Positions 23,865 to 35,593 of a stretch of DNA of 64,000 bases are shown here, in pieces (position 1 is the stretch's first letter; each line of letters starts with the position of its first letter). The position numbers and the translations under genes were made by a program. The notes under the pieces are model-generated. The model was not told the origin of the DNA, ran no database searches, and was given only the letters and a program-made list of their open reading frames with translations. The stretch comes from Cycas panzhihuaensis (lineage: Eukaryota > Cycadophyta): contig CM041465.1 in the NCBI GenBank assembly GCA_023213395.1, positions 226,555,741-226,619,740 of the forward strand, in the 5' to 3' direction.

Positions 23865-23935
23865 CACGCCTTAACCTGACATAGTAACAAATAATTAAAA
23901 AATAAATAAAATAATATATAATACATATATGGTTG
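23865..23935 (-). repeat. Copia 1 5' LTR, second segment (truncated)
   Basis: GACATAGTAACAAATAATTA and the following AAATAAATAAAATAAT match 4508-4560 of the copia 1 3' LTR. The match stops at about 23935; the last ~90 bases of the LTR are missing. Confidence 0.65.
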
Positions 23936-23939
23936 GTTT

Positions 23940-25080
23940 TTGGTCTATGCATAGATTTTTTAACTCCTGATTTTATTACATGATGCTGCGAACAAAAACT
24001 AAAGGTTGGTGCTTTAATGCTTCTACCTCCTTCTTTAAAGCTTTGATTTCTAGGTTAGTACCCATCTTCAACATTTGTACAGGTTGTGTTGTAATGCCCA
24101 TTATTAGAAAATACATTGGGGATTGCATTGCCATTTGGGAGTAGGCTAATTTCATCTAATTTTTAAACTTCAACACTAATCCCTTACTTGTTCACAATCG
24201 TTCATTGGATGTAGCATCATTTTATCTTTGAGCTGTGGTATTAATCCTTATATAAAATACTTCATTGCCAATATGGGATTGATTACTATCGTAGACTATA
24301 TTTTATTTATGATGATTCTTATTCTTCCATTAAAATCATTGACAAACTCCCTAAGATATTATTGGATCTCCTCTAATACCTATAAAATAGCTATTGGATC
24401 TCTCAATTTTTGAAATCAATTCAAAATTTGCTCTTTCAATTGATCTCAATTTAATTATTGTGCTGCTACATATTGAAACCATAAGACTATTGGTCCTTTC
24501 AACATTGAAAAAAATTAGACTTTTATTTCTCCCTAATCCACAATTCTTTTGATTTAGATCATATTCTTAAATAATGTCAAATGATCGCGTGGATCTATGG
24601 TTCTATCAAATTGGAGACTAAAAAATATTGAATCACTTTACACAATAATATACGAAGTTCTACTCACTTGATTTCCTGCACATGATACCTTGCTTTATCC
24701 TCCTATAGTTTGTGTATTACTAGTCATTGCACCTCTTATGTTACTACCTAGACTTGTCATTAGTAGCTTAAAAGGGAGATTTATTATATAACTTGGAGCT
24801 TGAATTTCTAACAAATGATGATTCCAATCTTGTTTTGCTATACTATATATTCCCATATCAATGGAGTTTCTTTTGTTATTAATGTTTCCTCTTTTCATAG
24901 GTTTTCTTCTTCTATAAAGTCTTGTTAACTATTTCCTTCAACACATGTTACTTGTACTTTGTTTGTGGGATCCTCTTCTAATTCACACCCCTAATCTTTT
25001 TATTCTTTTTCCTACATTTTGGTTTCACCTAAAATTTTCTCCTTTATTTCATCCTTATTTCTCAACTTTCTCTGCTCTAT
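23940..25080 (-). pseudogene. Gypsy gag fragment (assigned to gypsy X), decayed
   Basis: Minus-strand reading shows the retrotransposon gag pattern. An N-terminal segment is open at 24695-24898 (MKRGNINNKRNSIDMGIYSI). RTIDPRDHLTLFKNM follows near 24570, equivalent to the conserved DGT.DP..HL..F motif. A WFQ-type motif is near 24470 and GLIPQLKDKMMLHPMNDCEQ near 24210. Upstream (25000-25130) is further low-complexity coding-like sequence. Its strand and position fit the integrase at 3370-4363 as halves of one element split by copia 1, though protease, RT and RNase H are not present. Confidence 0.7.
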
Positions 25081-25265
25081 CGAGTGTGCAGATGGCTACC
25101 TCTTCACTTGCTTTCTTGGTGTGACTATAAATCTAGATCTATATATTCTAGTTTCAATTCTTTCTCTTTCCTGATGTTCTCCTTGATCACAGTGTAATTT
25201 AGCTTCTACTCTAGGTGGTATGTAAGAGGGTCTGATATTTTTAGTTGATCCTATCCATCATCATC

Positions 25266-25292
25266 CCTAGTTCAAATCGGTAGTGGAGCCAA
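25266..25292 (-). other. Probable gypsy X primer binding site
   Basis: The minus strand reads TTGGCTCCACTACCGATTTG next to an LTR-like end TG at 25293. The plus strand here resembles a tRNA 3' end with a TTCAAAT T-loop and terminal CCA. I cannot name the tRNA with confidence. Confidence 0.5.
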
Positions 25293-25541
25293 TGTATGCT
25301 TCTTCCAATCGACATGTATAAGTAGGCATAAGAGAAACAATATTGTAAAGTCATTCACTCAAACATTCTAAATACAATGATTCTATGAGGCTAAAAACCA
25401 TATTCATTCAATTATGATGGGTTGCTCTGGTCCTCTCACAACCAGAGACAACTCAGAATATTACACATAGTCACTGGAATAATTTACAATAAGTATGGGT
25501 ATACAGACGACTACATTCCACATATAATTAACAAAATCGTC
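25293..25541 (-). repeat. LTR-like block of gypsy X
   Basis: It begins TGTATGCTTCTTCC beside the primer site and could end at AAAATCGTCA, giving 249 bp with TG..CA ends. Oddly, the next bases (CCCCCCACCCCTT, minus strand AAGGGGTGGGGGG) look like a polypurine tract, which belongs on the other side of a 5' LTR. No second copy lies within the window, so the right boundary is uncertain. Confidence 0.45.
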
Positions 25542-25559
25542 ACCCCCCCACCCCTTGAA

Positions 25560-27430
25560 TGCCCTTTTGTATTTATGCTTTATCTTTTATAACTATGGAT
25601 CAAGTTGGCTGCAAGTGCTCTTTAATAATTCAATTATATTAATATGGTTGTAACTAATTTGACCCACACTGAATATGTCATTAAGGCATAGTTTATGAAG
25701 TGCCTCATTCTAAACTCTCTTTTGGGAGTAGTAGGAAGAGAAGGTGCATCCTTTATCAGTTGTTGATACCACTTAGGAGATGGTTGAATACTAGTGACCT
25801 CTACCTAAAGATCAACTACTGATATGAGTGGTAGTATAGAGTTGGCATCTAATATTGAGGTTAAAGTTGATGGTGTTGAAGATGGATTTGGTGTGTAGGA
25901 TGTTACTGGTGCAAGTGACTCAAGAATTGGTATAAGAGGGACTTCTAGAACAACAACATCATTATCTACAATAAAACAAATTTGTCAAGGGTCCAAGTCT
26001 AGTATATATTTAATAAAAATGACATTTTAAGTGGTATACACTTGATTTCCAGTAGGGTCATACACTCTGTAAGCTTTACATATGGGCACATATCCAAAGA
26101 AAATATACTTTAGGATTTTTTCATCTAATTGTTTCCTATTTTCTTTAGGGATGAACTTGTAAGCTATACAATTGAATATCCTTACGTGTGAGATGGTGGG
26201 ATTTATGCTTAACTAGACCTCCTTGGGTGTGATATCCCTTACTGCTATGGTGGTATTTCTATTTCTAAGATATATAGTAGTAGAGAGAGCCTTAGCCCAA
26301 AAATGGGTGGTAAGGTTTTTAATACTTAACATAGCCTTTGCCTTATTCACTAAAGTTTGGTTTATTCTTTCTACCACACCATTTTATTAAGGTATGCATG
26401 GAGTAGAGAATTGATGTTTTATCCCAAATTCTTAGTAGAAATTAGTGAATTGGTTTGAAGTGTATTCTTCTTCATTATCTAATCGAAACACCTTAATTAT
26501 CATGTTGGTTTTATTTTTAACTTCTGCCTTAAAGATCTTAAAATTTTTAAAAGCTTCAAATTTATGTCATGGAAAGTAGACCTAAACTTTCCTTGAGTAA
26601 TCATCTATGAAAGTTATGAAAAAACAACTTCCATTAAGGAAAGAAACTAATATAGGTCCATATATATTTGAGTGGACTAACCATAATGGTTTAGATGCAC
26701 ACCAAGCCTTGTTAGAAGGGAATAACTCTCTTTGTTATTTATGCACTAAGTAGGCCTCATAAATATAGTTGATTCTCTTGATTTTTGGAAACCCATATAC
26801 CATTTGTAGCCTATATATGAGGTTAAGGCTTTGCATGTTTGGGTGGCCTAGGTGTTGGTGCCATAATTGGTCCTTAGTACTTTTTAATGGGGTTGCTTAT
26901 CTTAATATGAATATTCACCTTGGATTTCTTCCATTGGTGGGTCTTCTACTATGATGGCTTTATGTTTATCCAGATGATTATTTTATAGAGATGCACAACT
27001 TTGATTAGCATCTTATTATGGGGTAGAGATGAGGGAACTCTATCCAACTTGTATAGCCCACTATTCTTATATCTTGTAGCTATTGATTATCCTATATCAT
27101 GATTTGTAATGGTATAAATACCTTGGTTGAATAGAACATCAAGGTTCTACTTGTCAATCTGGCTTATTAACAACAAGTTCTATTTCATACTATGAACCAA
27201 AAGAATATTACTAATATGGTTAGGAACATTGGAGTTCTTTAATATAATAGGGGCTCTTCTAATTTTGGTGGCATCATATATGAGATTACCTCAAAATGTC
27301 ACTATTTGAGTCCTAATGGGATGTGTATCCATAAGCAAGTCTTTAGCACCAATCATGTGATAAGTAGCACTAGAATTAATCAACCAAAACTTATCATCAT
27401 ATTGAAATGATAAGGCTGCATAGAAAAGGT
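25560..27430 (-). pseudogene. Copia 2 protease (end), integrase and pre-RT linker, decayed
   Basis: The protease site is near 27370, reading LINSSATYHMIGAKDLLM, so the usual DSG is NSS. The pre-integrase HLGHPNMQSLNLIYRL is near 26830. Integrase core: LVHSNIYGPI near 26680, FITFIDDYSRKVWVYF-like sequence near 26610 with a stop at Trp, VFRLDNEEEYTSNQFTNFY near 26470 and NGVVERINQTLVNKAKAML near 26350. KFIPKENRKQLDEKILKYIF and FGYVPICKAYRVYDP follow near 26050-26170. The acidic linker ends in PKWYQQLIKDAPSLPTTPK near 25770. Beyond 25640 the frame is lost where RT should begin. Confidence 0.82.
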
Positions 27431-28427
27431 TCTCTGAATTACCTTGTGAAGTAGTTACATTGCCTCCTCGTTGGGTATTTTGTTTGAATCTTTGGTTCCT
27501 TAGTTGGTTTCTTTACCTATTAAATTGTTCCTAGTTTTGATTTCTACCTTGGTTGCCCTAATTCTTGTTATGCTAAAAATGTTAGCCCCCTTATTATCCA
27601 CCTTGGTTTTGTAGGAGTTATAAGTCTGCTTCTCTCCTTTTGTAATCTACTGCAAAATGCTTATTCTTGCCATAATCCATATAGGTGATATTTTGTCTTC
27701 TCTGCTAGTTCCTTAAAGGTTGTGACTATGGTTGTGCGAGGTTCAATAAACCAAACTATTAAGTGATGGGTTGCATTTGAGGTGGTTGCTAATATTATTA
27801 TTGAGGTGGCTAATCTCTCTCTAAATTTTTGGCTGTAAATATAGGTGCAGAGTCAGATGTGGATGCTATTCCTTAGCAATTTAGGATATTCTCCTTACTA
27901 AGAAAAGGTCCTTCCAATGTATTAAATTCTATTTTGGTAAATATATCATATAATCTAGATATAAAACTATTGTATTTAATGGGAAGGATGTTAATGATAC
28001 TAGACACTAAGTCATGGTCAGAAGGAGGAGTGTTAAGGTTGATGAGTTAATTTCTAATAGTTTTGATTTCTATGAGGTGGACAACTATGGTGCTAATAAA
28101 GGGAATGGCAAAGAGATGAGCTTTCAAGGTGATAGACCTTGAGTCGTCTTTTCTCTCATAGAGTTAGCATATCATGCTCTAAGCCTCATGAGATGTTTCA
28201 ACAATTTCTATATTTTGGTCTACTTGCTCTTCTACAATAAGATATAAGAAGGAAATGGTCATATTATCTTTAGCTTTAAATGCTGCAAAGGCAATAAGAT
28301 TTAGTGGAATATCTTAGTTAGGGTTATTTTAGTCTTAGGTAGGTGTAGGTTGATCAATATCCCCATTGACATAGGCCCAATAGTCATTCATTATCAAGTG
28401 GTTTTTAACTTATTTTTTCTAAGCCAT
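27431..28427 (-). pseudogene. Copia 2 gag, decayed
   Basis: The start is placed at the ATG at 28427-28425, after which NHLIMNDYWAYVNGDI leads into a UBN2-type gag. NLIAFAAFKAKDNMTISFLY is near 28250, VEEQVDQNIEIVETSHEA near 28190 and RKDDSRSITLKAHLFAIPF near 28110. The C-terminal Asn/Gly-rich basic region is near 27480-27800, before the protease. Two stops lie in the first six codons. No intact zinc knuckle is visible. Confidence 0.75.
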
Positions 28428-30382
28428 AAAATTGTTAGTTCTACTAATTTTAATTATGTTTGACACAAGCATTTATACTACCATTTTTTAAGTGTATTTA
28501 TGTCTTATCTACCTAAAGGGCTACTAAACTAGAATTCTAAGTCTTAGGGTCTCTAGGAAACCCTTGATTACTATTCTATCTAGTGCTATATACTCATAAG
28601 TGATAGATCAAGGACCATCATACAATCCATGTACTAAGGTATATAAAGCTCAATCACTCACATACTTATATACCAGTATGTGAGTGATTAAGCTTTATAT
28701 ACCTTAGTACATGGGTTATAAGAAGGAGAATGATCCCTTGATCTATTTATCCATTTGTGTCAATCTTATGCCTAGTGACAGATTTAGATAAGGACTTAAA
28801 CTTAAGGAACTCAACCCCTTTGGGTCTAGCCTAGTCTTTAAATTCTAAAGAAAGTTTACACCTTAGCCTACCACTTAATACACCTGATAGCTAATGAGCT
28901 TCTTTAATATCCACACAATTTAAAAAAGACCACTAATGTGTGTAGAGTGGTAACTTCACGGGTCCTAATTGTTACCCTTATAAGGATAGAAAATGTTTTT
29001 TATGTAAATTTTGGGGTTATCTTTATTAATCTTTCAAGTTTAAATTGATTTTAATGGTGATCTTGTTAGGTGAGGGTTTCTTTCAATTAAAAAAATTCAT
29101 GAGACTAAAAGAATTACAAAAAATAAAGAGAAGTTAGGGTTCAAAGGTGCTCTATAAAGGACAATGCTTCCAAGAAGTGACTAGCCTCCTTTACTCAAGT
29201 AGAGCACCTACAACAATAAAGTAAATGCAGATGTTACTAAAAAACAAAGGCTAAATAACTAATGATATATAAATGAATAACTAACAGTAAAGAAACCCTT
29301 TGCAAGATGTAAAAATAATTCTTAAATTGATGAAAATAGACTTAATAAGGCTAAAAGAAAGGGTCAACTTTAGCTATTTCAAAAACCTAAAAATCTACTT
29401 AAATCAATATAAAACTAACTCTGAGTTATATAGATCTAAGTCATAAATCTAGTGGATCTCTGACGGTTCACAAATTGGACCTCTCGTTGAAAAGCTACAA
29501 TAAAAAAGATGAGTAATACTCCTTATATGTAAAAAACTGAAAAAGAGGGTTTAAGCCCCCTTAGTAGTTGAGCCCCTAGTCATAAAAGGCTATCATGTGA
29601 CCACCCACCAAGATGAAAGGGGCTAATGAATACCAAATGAAATTCTAATTTGATTAAATTAAATCAAACTATGGAAAAATAAAATATATCAATGAAAAAT
29701 AAAATGGTAGTGGCCACGCATGAATTTTTACATGAACATAGTGATAAACTTGATTAAAATTGAGTATGTTATAAGTAATCTCTACATAGATCTTGATGAA
29801 GACTCTTATGAGGCAAATGGTAGGGAAAGTACTTGCCATAAATTTGTTTCTAGGCTCATATGAGCTCCGTAGAGATCGCATGTAATGATAGCTACACAGA
29901 GGAAGGGTGGCAAGTAAATTTCTTAAATCCTACCAATACACTTTGAACTATATTTGATCCTTACTAGAGAGAATATATAGAGGTCATAGAGCTAAGAGAG
30001 TTGATAAGGAGTGATGGCAAGCACATATAGACTTGAGCAAGGTTTAGGAGAAATGATGAATATTTTTTATTCAATAATAGAAACAAAAATAGAGATATGT
30101 CTTCATAAATGAGTCATTATTTTTCTAAGAAGAACTTCAAATAAAGGTTGGGATTAGATTTTTCATAGCAGAGTCATGCTTAAATAGTCAGACAACATCC
30201 AATGATAGACACTAGGCAGGAATAACTTCTTAGAATAGGTCAGATAGCTCAAATGATGATAAAATGATATGAAAACTTGCTTAAATGAGATAAAATAAAG
30301 TGTCATTTTCAACAAATGATCTATCATTTTTAGTAGAGTGGCTAAGGAAACCTATAATCATCTGATTATACACCCAAATTTT
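28428..30382 (-). other. Copia 2 5' leader
   Basis: Non-coding. The gag-proximal 430 bp match the copia 1 leader (9098-9470), and 29620-29700 match 16225-16310. It contains the long hairpin at 28627-28714. The remainder is AT-rich with no domain. Confidence 0.55.
28627..28714. repeat. Near-perfect inverted repeat, 40-bp arms, 8-base loop
   Basis: Left arm 28627-28666 and right arm 28675-28714 are reverse complements with a single mismatch. The loop is TATATACC. It lies about 200 bases upstream of the copia 2 gag start, within the transcribed leader. The homologous place in copia 1 (9130-9190) retains only the right arm recognisably. Confidence 0.9.
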
Positions 30383-30395
30383 GGCTCTAATACCA
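30383..30395 (-). other. Copia 2 primer binding site (initiator tRNA-Met)
   Basis: The minus strand reads TGGTATTAGAGCC directly against the LTR, one C-to-T change from the Met complement. Confidence 0.85.
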
Positions 30396-30698
30396 TGTAC
30401 AATAATAAAATAGGATTAAGATAACATATGTGGATACATATATAAAAGCAGAAACACAAGAATAGAATAATAGATCTATGCAAATTAATTGTAGAGAACT
30501 AAGATGGGTAAACTAATTATACTATCAATCTATATTCCAGTAGAGCTTCTGTATATATAAAGAACTAATGCCTAAATAAGGGTATTTAATTGAATTTATA
30601 GACCAAGATATGCTTAACAAATAAATCTCATTGGCCAACATAATGGGCTAATAATATTGGCCCATTATTCGATAAGAAGTAAACTTGATATTATATTA
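30396..30698 (-). repeat. Copia 2 5' LTR, part before the TRIM insertion
   Basis: Starts TGTACAATAATAAAAT beside the primer site. It is interrupted at 30698; its continuation resumes at about 31715, but with no 3' LTR to compare I cannot set its far end. Confidence 0.6.
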
Positions 30699-30947
30699 TG
30701 TTACATGACTAATCCTATAAGCATTTAAGATGGAGAAATATGAAGAGACATGGATGAAATAAGATAAAGAAAAAGGAAGGGTTCTAAAGAATATCACATC
30801 ATATTATCATCATCATTATAATGGAGTACAGTATATATAACACTCATCCCCTTATTATTATATTCCTACCTTTATGTCAACCAATCCCATTAATCCTCAT
30901 ATGATGAAGGGTCATAACCCTCTCTAACATATAGTGAAGGCTAACCA
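30699..30947 (-). repeat. TRIM 3' LTR
   Basis: TGTTACATGACTAATCC to GAAGGCTAACCA, 249 bp. Clearly homologous to 31461-31714 with scattered substitutions and short indels. Confidence 0.88.
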
Positions 30948-31460
30948 CATGCCCTCTTTCCTCAAATGATTTGTCCTCAAAGCATTTTGATACATAAATA
31001 TATGTAACCACCTCTTGTTACTAATGTTTAACTAATAGGTCTATCTAAGGCTATCCAAAAATCTATGTATAAAATAGGGATCTATTAATCCCAAGTAGAT
31101 ATTTATATGCCTAGAATCCCTATGAGCTTGAAACCTCAAGCTTGAATAATATATATGCCTAGGATACTTACTTTATATGGGCTTTGTTTGATAAGTGCAT
31201 TAATGTTGAGTCTCTTGATAATGTGGGTGTTAATAAGGTCCCACTTTGGTATATGCTCCAGCTTTTGATGAGTGATGCTCTTCCTTTTTCTTGGCTATAA
31301 TTGGTGGTCTGGGATGGAAAATAACCTTTGCCACTTGCTCTTGATATTCCTTTTCTTCTTCATCATCTTTCTCTTATTCTTAGCCCTATGGAATGGGGAG
31401 AATTCTATGTTCCATCTTATGATTGTACCTTTCAAGTAGTTGTCAAGCTTTGATACCACT

Positions 31461-31714
31461 TGTTACATGACTAATCCTTTAAGCATTTAAGATAGAAAAA
31501 TATGAAGAGACATAGAAAAAATAAGATAAATAATAAGGAAAGGTTTCAAAGAATATCATATCATATCATATTATTATCATCATTACAATAGAGTAGGATA
31601 TATATAATACTCACCCTCTTATTATTATATTCCTACCTTTATGTCAACTAATCCTATTAATCCTCATATAATGGAGGATCATAACCCTCTCTAACATGTG
31701 GTGAAGGCTTACCA
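31461..31714 (-). repeat. TRIM 5' LTR
   Basis: TGTTACATGACTAATCC to GAAGGCTTACCA, 254 bp. A short repeated TATCA tract (about 31555-31570) is expanded relative to the other copy. Confidence 0.88.
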
Positions 31715-31721
31715 TATATTA

Positions 31722-32474
31722 CATTGTTATTCAATTTATATTTTTATACACCAATGGTATAAGATACATAAAAATATAATTACAAAATAGATGTTATTAA
31801 AAATTTTAATAGTTTATTCTATATTAAATTTATTTTTGGTCAAGGAATAAATGATGTGTACTATTTGCTCAATGTATCTCTATCATTATATTTGGTTTAT
31901 AGCACTTATAGATGTGGTTCATCTGAATCAACCCAACTTTGTAAGAATTCTATGGATTGCATCTCATTTTCCTTTTGAAAACCTAGAACAATGGTTGTTT
32001 TCCATCTCTTCTTCCATCCTTTTCTCTTCTTTACAATTCTACTTTCCTTTCTTTTCATTTCATTACATTTAGAAATATTTTAAATCTTTTTTTAATCTCT
32101 AAAAATGTCTATTAAGGGCTTTTCTACAGATCATTTTTATCTTCTACATAATGTATATTAATATATTTTACAAGCCTGACAATATATCTTAGAGTTAAAC
32201 ATTTTATAGTTTTGGTAGTTATCTCTTTTCCCTTATGTTGATCCATTATAACACTTCATAGAATAGAGCCATATAGATCAATTCCTTATGGGCACAAAGA
32301 TAAGAGTCAACAAAATATGGTAAACACACTGGGAAAATCCCCCCAAAACATGATTTTTCTTTTCAAAAGTTCTATTGTATATAATAGTAGGATTTAATAT
32401 TTTTATTTTAAAGTTAGCTAAACAATTAAGGAGGTCATATACTCACTTATTGACAGTGTAAAATATATAGGAAG
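31722..32474. other. AT-rich stretch, unassigned
   Basis: The first part probably continues the copia 2 LTR. The rest shows no domain, LTR pair or credible gene. A pyrimidine-rich patch lies at about 32000-32050. Confidence 0.3.
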
Positions 32475-32818
32475 TGTGAAACTATTTACATCCAATACAC
32501 AATTGAACTAAAATGAATAATAATTAAAATAAAAATCAATTTATTATTAATTTCATTAATGCATTAAAGATTGGGTGTGTACATATAGCTTTTGTATTAA
32601 TTCATTAAAAATATAGAAATATAAAGGAATTAATCATGCAAGATGACACATGGTACCTTGTATGATCACCTTACAAGGACGTTATAAAATTTGTATGCAC
32701 ACATAGAAGTTATAACATTAAGTTGTGACTAACCATAAATATGACAAAAGGACCTTCATAATGTACTAACATAAAAACATTAATATTTAACTTAAAAATT
32801 AAATATTATCTTCCAACA
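32475..32818 (-). repeat. LARD-like element 3' LTR
   Basis: 344 bp, TGTGAAACTATTTACAT to TCTTCCAACA. Matches 35594-35951 throughout, with a few small indels. Confidence 0.88.
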
Positions 32819-35593
32819 TCCTCCTATAATATTTAATTTTTATAATTAAAAAAATTATATCAAAAATTATGGTGATGTCTATATAAAGAAATCACCATCT
32901 GCTAGATCACATGGGTGACCAATTATTGTATCTGTTAGTTGCCTAGGTAATACCTTTACGTATATGGCTCATCAACACAAAATAGATCTCAATCTAATGT
33001 GTATCCTGGGAGTAGGCCAAACTACCTCACTAGACATATACCATAGAGCTAGACATTCTGTCAAATATAAATATTATCTATATTACTACATGCGAGGAAA
33101 ATACAAGCGATGGTACACTCATTGAGTAGAACACCAGCTGCAAAATCAACATATGAAGGAAGTGGCATTCATGCCATTTTCTATAAAAAAGAAAAAGCAC
33201 CATTGTTGATGGTGATAAGGAGGACAAATTAGCTGTGCCTTCAAACTTAATAAATATCATAATATATGGTAATAAGGAGGGCAAATTTATTTTGCCTCTA
33301 TACCTAAAAATATTATATTTACAGCTAGCATAAATTAAGATAAAATGCAACCTCCAAAATATGTATAAACTCCAGAATATGTTGCCAAAGTGATGTAAAT
33401 GGTGATAGCTGCAACCTCTAAAATATGTGTAAACTCAAACTTGGATTCATACTTGGTGTTATATACCTAAAAAAGTAGACAAAATACATTTCAAGAGGTA
33501 TCCCTTCAATGGGATCAATAAGCATCTCATTACTCACAAAAGCTCAAGAATTATTCTGTTGAGCTTTAGTTAAAATTCTCATATGCCTCAGCCACTTTAT
33601 CAGCTTTTAAAATTCTATTCTAAGTTATCGTTTGTAGTCTTTCGCAACATAACTACATGAATTCTTATGCAAATTCATTGCATCAATTAAATAGGTTTCC
33701 TCCTTCAACATCATCTCCATCTTCCTCATTGCTATAAGATTTTGCAATTAGATGGAATAACTTATTCAACACTACATACCCAGTGTTTTAAAGAGCATTG
33801 TATATAGTTTCACAGATCTTAAAAAATCTACAAATAGACTGTAAAGTATTACTACTATAAAAAGAAGACTGATAAGTAGGAGGGGTTACACCACTACCAA
33901 AGTGATGCAACTAGATTAAGTGGATGAATGTTTATGAGTCCATCCATATAATAAACTAAATGTATTATATGTAGATAGTTTGATTATTCTAGCAAGCTCC
34001 TTAACAACATCAACAATAGTAGTTGTCATGTCATATGCGATCTCTTCAAAGGTCTCATCTTAAAAAAAAGACTATTGTTATAAGCTTTCTGCCTGTCAAT
34101 AGAGCTTCTATCTCTTCACGCCCTAGGATAGTATGGCTTGATCTAGCCTTAACATACCACTTTAGAGCATTCTATATATTCAATGCAAGGGCATGAACTC
34201 AGGGAAACATCATGAATATACTTAGACAAGTATGCCCTAATATATTTTCCAGGAGGCATTATTGAAATGCACAAGTACGAGTTCCTATGCCTTTAATAAG
34301 TAGAATCTATTAGGATTATTATAAGTTTTCTTTGAAATCTATGAAAAAATCTCATCTTAAAGCTCAACACATTTCAAGGTATGTTTATAAAGCTTTATGA
34401 TAAGTTTGATCTACTCCTCCATACTTAAAGGAGCTACCCTATGTTTGCTCTAGAAACCATGATTCTTGGTAATTTACTTAACTAGGAGCAAAATCACTAC
34501 CATTGCTATTATAGTCTTTACCATTGGGAATAACAATCTTGTTGTGCAAAGGGGTGCCATCCTTCTGATCATTATAAACAACATTCTAATCTCCTCCTCT
34601 ATGAAAATATATTCACTATTGTTACTAGATTGACTAAATTGTGAGCAATGCTAAATGTTTTTACATAAGCATTCGAATCATATATCCATTTCAAACCAAA
34701 ACATGGAAGGAATGTGTATACTTGATTCACCCAACAATATAAAGAATGTAAGATAATATCTCTAAGGTGCTCGATCCAATGAAAAAGTCTTAAATTTGGA
34801 ACTCCAATTTAAAATATGGACCTAAAATACATTTTAATATGAAATAACAATGAATAATAAAAAATCCAAGATCTTGAGTGGAGGAGTTACTTTAGAGGGA
34901 AAATAATAAAAGTAGTGTTGAATGTACCTAAGCCCTAGTAGGAGGCAACAACCAACATTAATTCTAAATATCCCAAGTGGTAAGAGACCTAGGAGATTAT
35001 GTGGGTGCATTTTCTTCCATGGAGGGCTGGGCCCTTTGGTTAGAGACCATAATGTCTTATTCTTTACTAGAAATAAGCTCATTTCTTGTCAAAATCAAAT
35101 AGATAGGGAAACTTTAGCATAAGAGAGAGTGACTTCTCAAGCAAGCCTAGATTTTGATAAATGAAGGCATTTAGTAGCCTCTATGCCTTTCTGTAAACTT
35201 CATAAATTTGATGCCTTTCTCATGTGTCACAAAAAATGCTTCAATATATGGCAAGATATTTTGAGTACCTAGAGTAAGAGATGGCAAGATACCAACAACA
35301 CCTGATATAAAAACTTCTAATTGAGTTGATAAAATAGATGTTGTAGATGTTCTATCTTGTTGATGCAAACACTCACACATCCCAAATTTGGGAATTGCTT
35401 TATGGGTATCATAGTCACTGAGGGTCCTTCAGACTGTAATAAATTTCTCACAAATGAGAGTAGTAGTAGCAATGAGAAAGATAAGAAACATGAATAACAA
35501 AGGGCATGGATCCATACATATTATCCCAAGTTTGAGAGGTGTCATCTTGAGAGGGAGGATGGTTGTCCTCTCAAAACCTACTTTGATACCAAA

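Larger units (their letters stand above)
4364..23935 (-). mobile_element. Copia 1: Ty1/copia LTR retrotransposon with two nested insertions
   Basis: A minus-strand copia runs from a 3' LTR (4364-4654) to a 5' LTR starting at 17351. Order on the minus strand is 5' LTR, mutated Met primer site, long leader, gag, protease, integrase, RT, RNase H, polypurine tract, 3' LTR. Copia 3 interrupts the leader at 10117-15118 and gypsy V interrupts the 5' LTR at 17475-23864. Without them the element is about 8.2 kb. The outer end of the 5' LTR is lost: homology to the 3' LTR stops near 23935, about 90 bp early, and I find no target-site duplication. A deletion across this border would also explain the missing middle of gypsy X. 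Confidence 0.8.
25560..30698 (-). mobile_element. Copia 2: truncated Ty1/copia element
   Basis: A minus-strand copia with 5' LTR start, intact-looking Met primer site, ~2-kb leader, gag, protease and integrase. It is cut off at the start of RT near 25560, against the gypsy X LTR-like block. RT, RNase H and 3' LTR are not in the window. Its leader is homologous to the copia 1 leader. Its 5' LTR is interrupted by the TRIM-like element at 30699. Confidence 0.8.
30699..31714 (-). mobile_element. TRIM-like non-autonomous LTR element
   Basis: 1,016 bp with terminal direct repeats 30699-30947 and 31461-31714 and a ~510-bp interior. On the minus strand a primer site TGGTATCAAAGC (31447-31458) lies two bases from the 5' LTR. 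A purine tract AGGAAAGAGGGCATG (30948-30962) lies beside the 3' LTR. Both ends are TG..CA. Flanks share TATATTA (30692-30698 and 31715-31721), seven bases in AT-rich DNA, whereas LTR elements usually give five. The interior has no open frame of note, so it depended on another element's proteins. Confidence 0.85.

Noticed and set aside
28560-28990. MITE instead of a leader hairpin
   Set aside because: The surrounding block is homologous to the copia 1 leader, no target duplication flanks the arms, and the arms nearly meet at an 8-base loop.
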